Origin: Marvinbryantia formatexigens DSM 14469
Lineage (GTDB): Bacteria; Bacillota; Clostridia; Lachnospirales; Lachnospiraceae
Assembly: GCF_025148285.1 (NCBI RefSeq)
Contig: NZ_CP102268.1
Coordinates: 3,451,001-3,515,000, forward strand
DNA length: 64,000 bases
Direction of reading: 5' to 3'
Under the pieces are notes generated by a model. The model worked only from the letters and a program-made list of their open reading frames with translations. It made no database searches and was not told the DNA's origin. Both the position numbers and the translations under genes were made by a program. Below, in pieces: positions 8,528-15,143 of the stretch (the first letter of the stretch is position 1; every line of letters begins with the position of its first letter).

Positions 8528-9181
8528 ATGGCGAGAAAAGACAGGAACGGCAACCGGAAATCCAGAGAGCAGAGAACACCTTTAAAACTTCCTGATCTTG
8601 GATATTATTTGATTGTTACAGACACAGAGGCAACAGAACGCTGTTACTTTGAGGGATTGCATAAGTCTTTACCGGAAAATATAAAGAATAAACTGGTAAT
8701 TAAAGTGGTGGAAACCAGGACAAGAACAATGATTAATAAATGTCTTGAAATGACTGCATATGATGCGCAGTATCGGATGCCCTGGATTGTGTTTGATCGG
8801 GATGAAGTAAAGGATTTTGATGAGATTATAAAAGAAGCGGAAGCGTATGGCATAGGAGTTGGCTGGTCAAATCCTTGTTTTGAAATATGGATGTATGCTT
8901 ACTATGGAGCCATGCCGGCTATTACGGAATCCTGGACATGCTGCAGTGAATTTGGTAAAGTATATCAGAGAAAAACGGAACAGAAATATTCGAAAGCAGA
9001 TATGGGATTATATGAAAAAATTTCCCGAACAGGAAATGAAGAAAAGGCGATTCATATTGCACAGCAGAAATATGAACAATGTGTACGTGAGGGTAAAAAA
9101 ATACCATCTCAGATGTGTCCATGTACAACAGTGTTTCAGCTTGTGGGAGAGATAAGGAAGAAAGTTAAAAATTGCCTGTAA
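8528..9181 (+). CDS. RloB-like protein (AbiLii-type, Toprim-related)
   Basis: The 217-residue product fits the RloB family. It has a basic, Arg-rich N-terminus, 'TDTEATE' (31-37, equivalent to the family EGxTE), the acidic FDRDE (89-93) and the hallmark SNPCFEIW (114-121). These acidic clusters suggest a metal-dependent nucleolytic Toprim-like centre. It starts 6 bp after the ATPase stop, so the two are cotranscribed. In known AbiL/RloAB pairs the protein acts with its ATPase; a nuclease effector role is inferred, not proven by this sequence. Confidence 0.82.
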   Translation: MARKDRNGNRKSREQRTPLKLPDLGYYLIVTDTEATERCYFEGLHKSLPENIKNKLVIKVVETRTRTMINKCLEMTAYDAQYRMPWIVFDRDEVKDFDEIIKEAEAYGIGVGWSNPCFEIWMYAYYGAMPAITESWTCCSEFGKVYQRKTEQKYSKADMGLYEKISRTGNEEKAIHIAQQKYEQCVREGKKIPSQMCPCTTVFQLVGEIRKKVKNCL

Positions 9182-9214
9182 GCTGGTAAGTGATTCCGGA
9201 ACAGAATCAGATGG

Positions 9215-9258
9215 GATATAAATCACAGGATACACACTACGGAACAAGGTGCTTCGCA
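9215..9258 (+). repeat. 44-bp repeat, copy 1 (degenerate terminator)
   Basis: This stretch begins GATATAAATCACAGG and ends CTTCGCA. It matches 11908-11951 at about 40 of 44 positions. In the second copy it forms a proper terminator; here the right arm is degraded. Confidence 0.75.
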
Positions 9259-9389
9259 AAAAGCTGTGTGAAAATCTTTTATACCAGAAGTACAATGACA
9301 GCAGCCTTTATATCGGATAAGATAATAAGGGGATGTATATCTCTGAAAATTGCAGAAATGGAATTTAGTAAAGAAGGGGTGAGATTTTT

Positions 9390-9707
9390 GTGAAAAAGAA
9401 ATATCCTGTCATTGATATAAAGAAAACAGGCCAGAATATAAAACACATTATGCAGATGCGGAGGATGACTGTGAAAGATGTGCAGGAGTTTCTGGAATTA
9501 AGCACGCCCCAAAGCATTTATCATTGGTTTGACGGACGAAATTTACCAACAGTGGACAATCTGTATGCTTTAAGTGAGCTTTTCCGCGTTCCAGTAGATG
9601 CCTTGATAATAGGAAATAGAGAATTTGAATATGGGTATCTGGAGGGAGCGGCTTATCAACGGGTAATTATATATTATCAAAAGATTATGCAGCTTAAAGC
9701 AGGCTGA
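9390..9707 (+). CDS. XRE-family helix-turn-helix regulator
   Basis: This 105-residue protein starts at GTG after AAGAAGGGGTGAG. Residues ~13-75 are a Cro/C1-type helix-turn-helix: 'GQNIKHIMQMRRMTVKDVQEF', then 'STPQSIYHWFDGRNLPTVDNL' and 'LSELFRVPVDALI'. The C-terminal 30 residues are Tyr-rich and may dimerise. It lies about 200 bp after the RloAB pair and could regulate it or the following accessory genes, but no operator was found. Its last codons (QLKAG) fall in a sequence duplicated at 11029-11045. Confidence 0.82.
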   Translation: MKKKYPVIDIKKTGQNIKHIMQMRRMTVKDVQEFLELSTPQSIYHWFDGRNLPTVDNLYALSELFRVPVDALIIGNREFEYGYLEGAAYQRVIIYYQKIMQLKAG

Positions 9708-9719
9708 AATGGAAACTGG

Positions 9720-9910
9720 AAGTGATTCATATGTTTAGGCATATATTCTGGAAAATGATATTTGTCATGCGGAATAGGACAGGATTCTGGACCGCATGAT
9801 ATTTTTATGGAAAGAAACGGATGAACTGCCGGAATATAAAGAAATATTTATGGGGCATTATACTACAGGTACAATGACAGGATGTATGCTTTGCATTATA
9901 ATATATTTAC
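9720..9910 (+). pseudogene. Deletion-degraded copy of the 11057 gene
   Basis: Four blocks match the start, middle, C-terminal part and 3' flank of the gene at 11057-11722 in the same order: the region around the ATG (9720-9745), 'TTGTCATGCGGAAT' through TTTTTATGGAAAGA (9750-9820), CTGCCGGAATATAAAGA (9827-9843), and the downstream GCATTATACTA...TTGCATTATAAT. The intervening sequence is missing in three steps. The remnant cannot encode the protein. Confidence 0.75.
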
Positions 9911-10065
9911 TGTATATGGAACTGGGCGGGAGGACATCAGTATGAGCGATAATATATATCAGCTGTGCGAGAATAAAATCCATTTTTCGTGATTTGTGAA
10001 CAAAGTCGGTTCCGCTTGTCAAAGAAATATATTTCAAGTATAATGTAGGAGAGGAGATAAGGAAA

Positions 10066-11019
10066 ATGGGAATGAATGAAGAAGCTTTGCAGTCCGCCAA
10101 GGCTCAGCTGGATGATGCGGTAAAAAAGCTGCTTGCCCAGAAAGTGATTTTGGCGTGGATATTGCGCAGAAATGTAGAGGAAGTTTTTAGTATGGAAATT
10201 CCGGATATTATCTCCTGCATAGAAGGGGAGCCTGAGATTGGGACAAGACCGGTAAATCCAGGGGAGACAAATACGGAAATAGCGGGGATGGCAAATGAAG
10301 ACAACGTACCGGGAGAAGGAAAGCTGTATTATGACATTATCTTTTGCGTGAAAATTCCGAAAGGGAATAATATCATAAAAATGATTATTAATGTCGAAGC
10401 ACAAAAGAGCTTTTACCCAGGATATAATATAGAGACGAGGGCTGTATTTTATGGCGCGAGGGAAATATCCGCACAGAAGCACCGGGAATTTGAGCATTCG
10501 GATTTTGATTCCATTAAGAAAGTATACAGTATATGGCTTTGTTTGAATGCACCGAAAAAGATTGGAAATGCGATTTCAGAATATTCTTTCCGGAAAAGGG
10601 ATTTGATTCCGGGGATTCCGGACCGCAGGGAAGCATATGATAAAATATCAATTGTGATTGTGGCTCTGAATCGGGAAGAAGAAGCTGCAGACCCGTTCAT
10701 TGAACTTATGAATACGCTTGTATCCAGTAATCTGAGTGTGACAGATAAGCGGGGACGTTTGGAGAATGGTTTTGGAATTCATGTAAGCCGCGACATGGAA
10801 GAAAGGATGAATATTATGTGCAATTACAGTGATTTGATTGAAGAAGAAGCTATGGAAAAGGGCATGGAAAAGGGCATGGAAAAGGGCATGGAAAGAGGCA
10901 AAATTGTAGCCCGGTATGAAGATGGCATGTCGCCAGAGGAAATCGCCCGGAAAATGGGACTGACTTTGAAACAGGTAGAGGATGTGCTTGTGGAGAGCAA
11001 TGTTCTGGCAATGGTGTAA
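10066..11019 (+). CDS. PD-(D/E)XK nuclease-family transposase-like protein (Rpn/PDDEXK_2 type)
   Basis: The 317-residue protein has the Rpn-like core 'KLYYDIIFCV' (D90) followed by 'MIINVEAQK' (E111, Q113), the D...ExQ variant of the PD-(D/E)XK site, and a helical middle. The C-terminal part holds three exact MEKG repeats plus MERG (about 263-278) and ends in 'YEDGMSPEEIARKMGLTLKQVEDVL', a helix-turn-helix-like tail typical of these proteins. Family members promote recA-independent recombination or DNA cleavage and are abundant in Clostridia; the exact role here is unknown. It lies between the degenerate and intact copies of the same unknown gene. Confidence 0.8.
   Translation: MGMNEEALQSAKAQLDDAVKKLLAQKVILAWILRRNVEEVFSMEIPDIISCIEGEPEIGTRPVNPGETNTEIAGMANEDNVPGEGKLYYDIIFCVKIPKGNNIIKMIINVEAQKSFYPGYNIETRAVFYGAREISAQKHREFEHSDFDSIKKVYSIWLCLNAPKKIGNAISEYSFRKRDLIPGIPDRREAYDKISIVIVALNREEEAADPFIELMNTLVSSNLSVTDKRGRLENGFGIHVSRDMEERMNIMCNYSDLIEEEAMEKGMEKGMEKGMERGKIVARYEDGMSPEEIARKMGLTLKQVEDVLVESNVLAMV
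10852..10899 (+). repeat. 12-bp in-frame coding repeats
   Basis: ATGGAAAAGGGC occurs three times followed by ATGGAAAGAGGC, encoding MEKG x3 and MERG. Slippage here would change the linker length by four residues without a frameshift. Confidence 0.85.
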
Positions 11020-11056
11020 GTTATAGCTTAAAGCAGGCTGAAGTGGAGTGATTCAT

Positions 11057-11722
11057 ATGTTTAAGCATAAAAAGATAGAACTGACAGGCAAAACCAATAA
11101 TATCTGGAACAGTTATGATTTTGCAATGAGTGGTTTAGGGGAGAAGAGCAAAATATGGGCAAAAATCAAACATGTTAAAAGGTGTTTGAAATGGAGCAAA
11201 CAGCGCATTGCACGGGGATATTCTGATTCGGATGTCCGGAATATGTATGGATATTTGCAGATTCTTCTTCCAGATATGCTTCAAAATTTAAAAGATTATC
11301 GACATGGATCGCCGGGATTCCTCGGAGAGAATTATACAAATAAGGATGGCATTCTGGTAAATGATACTTGTCATGCGGAATGGGACAGGATTCTGGACCG
11401 CATGATATTTTTATGGAAAGAGACAGATGAGAATACATGTTCCAAAAAGAATCTGTATGACGAGGAGCATTCCAGTGCATCGCATGAATTTTCGGAGAGA
11501 TACGGATTCTTAGGAGAGAAACTGCAGACTAAAGAAGAAATGGAAGAAAATAAAAAACGCGGAGGTGGCTGTACCGTTCATTTTATGGATGAGCTGCCGG
11601 AATATAAGGAGATAGCCGAAAAATACCGTGAAGAAGAACGTCGGCTGGAGCAGTATAGGATTGCTTGTAAAGATGAAGCGATGGATATGCTTAAGCAATA
11701 TTTTTTTGCGCTGTGGGATTAA
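11057..11722 (+). CDS. Unknown protein, basic and helical, with degraded paralogue nearby
   Basis: The product has 221 residues from this ATG; a GTG nine bases earlier is also in frame, but TGGAG at 11044-11048 is spaced for the ATG. It is rich in Lys, Trp and acidic residues, with 'LKWSKQRIARGYSDSDVRNMYGYL', 'HAEWDRILDRMIFLWKETDE' and 'GGGCTVHFMDELPEYKEIAE'. No signal peptide, membrane segment or catalytic motif is evident. It sits 37 bp after the Rpn-like gene in a duplicated block. I recognise it only as a conserved hypothetical; a prophage or mobile-element link is possible. Confidence 0.65.
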   Translation: MFKHKKIELTGKTNNIWNSYDFAMSGLGEKSKIWAKIKHVKRCLKWSKQRIARGYSDSDVRNMYGYLQILLPDMLQNLKDYRHGSPGFLGENYTNKDGILVNDTCHAEWDRILDRMIFLWKETDENTCSKKNLYDEEHSSASHEFSERYGFLGEKLQTKEEMEENKKRGGGCTVHFMDELPEYKEIAEKYREEERRLEQYRIACKDEAMDMLKQYFFALWD

Positions 11723-11907
11723 GCTGCAATACATTATACTATCGCTACAATGACATGATAGTTACCTTGCATTATAATAGTTTATAAGGAGTCTGATTAC
11801 AGGGTTCGCGAAGCGATTCCTGTTATTTTTCGTATAAGAAACTGGATTAGGAGAAGAAGGGAAAATCATCGAATATGTGAGCGGAAGCTGGTATATGGTC
11901 AGCAAAA

Positions 11908-11966
11908 GATATAAATCACAGGTCACACACTGCGGAACAAGGTACTTCGCAGTGTGTATTTTTTAC
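11908..11966. terminator. Terminator within repeat copy 2
   Basis: CACACTGCG (11926-11934) and CGCAGTGTG (11948-11956) form a 9-bp stem followed by TATTTTTT. It lies at the 3' end of the leftward AraC gene and can also stop rightward transcription of the unknown gene. Bases 11908-11951 repeat 9215-9258. Confidence 0.75.
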
Positions 11967-13162
11967 ATTTTCTGCTTCCGGTATTCCGTCGGGGTGACGC
12001 CGAAGTATCTGCGGAAATGATCTGCAAAATAACTTTGAGAGCAAAATTGCAGCCGTTCACTGATATTCTGCACATCATCCTGAGTTGTGCGGAGCAAAAA
12101 GGCTGCCTGCTCCAGCCGCTGTCTGCGGATATATTCGTTGGGAGTCAGCGAGGTTTCCCGCTTGAATTTTTTGCTCAGATAGTTTTCCGTGTAGCCAGTC
12201 TGGCGGGCTAACATGGACAGGGAGAGCCTGTCTTCCAGGTGCAGGCTGATATATTCGCAGCAGGCGCGTACCGGCTGCGAAAGGCTGCTGGTGCGGCAGC
12301 GGTGTACACGCTGGATAAAATCGTCCTGCATGGTGTGGGCGATTTCCACCAGGTCCGTGATGGCGGTGCAGGCTTCCACACTCTGGAAATAGTGGTCTGT
12401 CAGGGTATAGGAGACCTCCGGCGTCAGTCCGCCCTCAATGGCGGCACGGGAAAACAATGTGATGCAGACCAATACCGCATTTTTCATCTGGCGGAGCGGG
12501 TCGCCATTGCTCAGCTTGCCAAGATGTCCGGTTATGGACATTTTGTTCATATGAGACTGATAATTCAGATCACCCTCCCGCACCATCCTCAGCATTTCCT
12601 GTTCGCCCTTGTAAGTGCCGTGGGCGTCCATCGATTCCCTCTGGATAAATTCCCCGTTGATCTTCCGGGTGTTTTCATGATAGCGCAGAGTGCTGACGGT
12701 AATTTTCTTTTCAGTAATACAGAAGTACAGCATGATCGCGTACTCGAAAATGCGGCTCAGGCTGATGACCGGCAGCTTGTGCAGGAAAAGCATAAATTCC
12801 TGACGCAGGGGGACGCTCAGATTGTGCTTATTTAACTGTGCTTCCAGACTTTTTGGAGGAATATCGTCCACGAAAAACGGTCCCAGAATATAGAAGCGCA
12901 GCAGCTCATTATCCAGAAAATAAGGCGTCATAACCCACATCAGCCCCATCTCATTTGTATAAATAACAGGCGTGTCCTGCTCGGCTATTTGCCGGATGAA
13001 ATCGTCCCTGCTGCGGTTCATCACAAACAGATTATCGATAATCGCCTGTTCGGGGCAGTTGCTGGTAATCAGATGGAACGCGCTGTCATAGGTCCACAGG
13101 TAAAGATTATGACAGCAGCTAATCATATCACGGAACAGAGATAATCTGGTTTCGGTTTCCAT
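11963..13162 (-). CDS. AraC-family transcriptional regulator of the glycoside locus
   Basis: The 399-residue protein ends in a complete AraC/XylS double helix-turn-helix (about 297-399): 'LSLSMLARQTGYTENYLSKKF' for the first and 'ISERLQFCSQSYFADHFRRYF' plus 'GVTPTEYRKQK' for the second. The N-terminal ~290 residues form a sensor-like region without membrane segments, so it probably binds a cytoplasmic sugar ligand. It is transcribed divergently from the transporter-glycosidase operon across a ~230-bp gap that holds two direct repeats placed for an AraC-type activator. Activation of that operon by an imported glycoside is the natural inference. Confidence 0.88.
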   Translation of the reverse strand: METETRLSLFRDMISCCHNLYLWTYDSAFHLITSNCPEQAIIDNLFVMNRSRDDFIRQIAEQDTPVIYTNEMGLMWVMTPYFLDNELLRFYILGPFFVDDIPPKSLEAQLNKHNLSVPLRQEFMLFLHKLPVISLSRIFEYAIMLYFCITEKKITVSTLRYHENTRKINGEFIQRESMDAHGTYKGEQEMLRMVREGDLNYQSHMNKMSITGHLGKLSNGDPLRQMKNAVLVCITLFSRAAIEGGLTPEVSYTLTDHYFQSVEACTAITDLVEIAHTMQDDFIQRVHRCRTSSLSQPVRACCEYISLHLEDRLSLSMLARQTGYTENYLSKKFKRETSLTPNEYIRRQRLEQAAFLLRTTQDDVQNISERLQFCSQSYFADHFRRYFGVTPTEYRKQKM

Positions 13163-13288
13163 AAGGATACCCTCCTCTTATGTCAATTCATTTCATTGCT
13201 CTGAAATACAGCAATCATCGTCTTTGTATTTTATCATAAAAACGCTATTTTAGCAATAAATCAGTCTTATTTTCAAATGAAAGCGGAA

Positions 13289-13344
13289 TTATTATAACAA
13301 AAGCTGATTTATTATAACGGTTTCTCCTGTCTTTTTGTTATCAT
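13289..13344 (+). promoter_or_regulatory. Candidate AraC operator and promoter
   Basis: TTATTATAAC occurs twice as an exact direct repeat, at 13289-13298 and 13309-13318, exactly 20 bp apart, the usual spacing for one AraC dimer bound on one face of DNA. A TATCAT -10-like element follows at 13339-13344 with no good -35 box, as expected for an activator-dependent promoter. The operon start codon is ~45 bp further on. Confidence 0.5.
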
Positions 13345-13389
13345 TTAGCCACGATGTACATTTTGATAGAAAAACGGGAGGGAAACACG

Positions 13390-15075
13390 ATGAAAGCAAA
13401 GAAAAAGACAGGATTATTTTCGAAAAGGTTTATGAATTCCAGAATTACGTCGGCGAATACGCAGAAAAGTGAAATGTGGCTTGGCTATTTTGCCGGACCA
13501 TGTCTGCTCTATATGGTCTATTATTCGGTGGCGGGTACTTATCTCACGCAGTTTTATACGGACGTGCTTGGCATCGCGGGAACCTTCCTGGCGCTTATGC
13601 CGGTCTTTTCCAAGATTCTTGATGCGATTACCAATATCATTATGGGACGCATCATTGATAAGACACGCACCAGTCAGGGAAAGGCAAGACCCTGGATATT
13701 TCTGTCCGGATTTCTGATCGCGATTACCGGATGTCTGCTGTTTATGGTGCCGAAGGCGTCTTATCAGGTGCAGCTTGTCTGGATCATTATCAGCTATAAT
13801 CTGTTTTTTGCGCTGGCATTTACCATCTATAATATGAGCCATAGTCTGATGGTCCCGCTTTCCACCCGGAATACAAAACAGCGTGACGGTCTGGCAATGA
13901 TGCAGAGCTTTGGCATGAATATGATACCGGGATTTCTGGTGACGATTATTCTTCCAATCATGATTCAGAAGTTTGGCGTTGGAACCGGCGCGCAGGATAC
14001 CTGGATCAGGATGATGAGCACGATCTCGATCCTGGCGATTCCGGCGACACTGCTTGAATATTATTTTACAAAGGAGCGTGTGACGGAGGAAGCGATTAAT
14101 GACTCCGGCGAGAACCGGACAGAGGTCGTGCCCATGAGCAAACAGATTAAGGCGTGTTTTACAGACAGATACTGGCTGCTTATCATGGGCTTTATCGTAA
14201 TTTATAATATCTATAATATTCTGCAGACAAACAGTATGCTTTACTTCTGCAACTGGGTACTCAGCAACTCTGTGGACGGAGGTACCGGTCTGCAGGTGCT
14301 TGTAAATGCCATCGGCCAGGCTCCGCTTGGACTGGGGATCGTGATTCTCTGGCCGCTGGTACATAAATTCGGAAAACGCCGCGTGGCGCAGGTCGGTTTT
14401 CTGGCAAGCGCGGCAGGCAGCCTGCTGATCCTTACCAATACGGGGAGTTTTACGCTTGTCATGGTGGGGCTTGTTATTAAATCCTTCGGCGCGCTTCCGA
14501 CATACTGTATGATGGCGCAGCTCGCGGAGGCTCTTGATCATATTGAATGGGTGAATAAATTCCGCGCAGACGGCTTTTCTGCCTCCGTATATGCCATTAT
14601 TATTACCGTGACAGCCGGAATCGGGCAGAGCATTATCCTGAGCGGGATCCATGCCTTTGGCTATATCGCACCGGCGTCCACGGCGGACGTCATCAATCAG
14701 CCGCCGGCAATGCAGACCTTTTTTGCATGGTGCTTTGCGGGAATACCGATGATCGGATTTCTGCTGGGTTCGCTGATTATGAAGTTTTATGATGTGGAAG
14801 ATAAGGTGCCGCAGATGACGGCGGACATCAATGCACGGCGCAAGGCGGAAGCGGAAGCGCGGGGAGAGGTGTATTATACGCCGGAAGAAAAGGCGGCTAT
14901 GGAGCAGGAGCAGCTTGACCGGCAGGCGGAGGAAAAACGCATTGAGGAATTAAAGGCCAAATGTGCGAAAAAGGGCCTGGATTTTAAGACGGAAGAAGCA
15001 AAATACCAGGCAAAGCTTGCCGCCCGGAGGGCAAAGGAAGAAGCAAAGGCGGCGAAGAAAAACCGGAAAAAATAA
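13390..15075 (+). CDS. GPH-family (MFS) sugar:cation symporter
   Basis: This 561-residue integral membrane protein belongs to the glycoside-pentoside-hexuronide family, with about 12 hydrophobic helices, 'YTDVLGI' after helix 2 and 'SQGKARPWIF' in the loop between helices 2 and 3. The start is the ATG preceded by CGGGAGG; an upstream in-frame ATG at 13354 lacks a ribosome-binding site. The last ~90 residues are a charged Lys/Glu/Ala coiled-coil-like tail ending in KKNRKK, a feature of many Lachnospiraceae homologues with unknown purpose. As first gene of the operon it presumably imports the oligosaccharide or glycoside that the following cytoplasmic enzymes cleave. Confidence 0.9.
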   Translation: MKAKKKTGLFSKRFMNSRITSANTQKSEMWLGYFAGPCLLYMVYYSVAGTYLTQFYTDVLGIAGTFLALMPVFSKILDAITNIIMGRIIDKTRTSQGKARPWIFLSGFLIAITGCLLFMVPKASYQVQLVWIIISYNLFFALAFTIYNMSHSLMVPLSTRNTKQRDGLAMMQSFGMNMIPGFLVTIILPIMIQKFGVGTGAQDTWIRMMSTISILAIPATLLEYYFTKERVTEEAINDSGENRTEVVPMSKQIKACFTDRYWLLIMGFIVIYNIYNILQTNSMLYFCNWVLSNSVDGGTGLQVLVNAIGQAPLGLGIVILWPLVHKFGKRRVAQVGFLASAAGSLLILTNTGSFTLVMVGLVIKSFGALPTYCMMAQLAEALDHIEWVNKFRADGFSASVYAIIITVTAGIGQSIILSGIHAFGYIAPASTADVINQPPAMQTFFAWCFAGIPMIGFLLGSLIMKFYDVEDKVPQMTADINARRKAEAEARGEVYYTPEEKAAMEQEQLDRQAEEKRIEELKAKCAKKGLDFKTEEAKYQAKLAARRAKEEAKAAKKNRKK

Positions 15076-15143
15076 ATCCGGCATTGTTTGATCAGAGCGG
15101 CGGTCTGAAACGCCGCTCAAACGGGATTGCAGAAAGGAAGCAG

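Noticed and set aside
9190-9393. Small gene between rloB-like and XRE genes
   Set aside because: The frame runs through the degraded terminator repeat and lacks a ribosome-binding site.
10852-10899. CRISPR-like short repeats
   Set aside because: Units are contiguous, in frame and without spacers; no cas genes are in the window.
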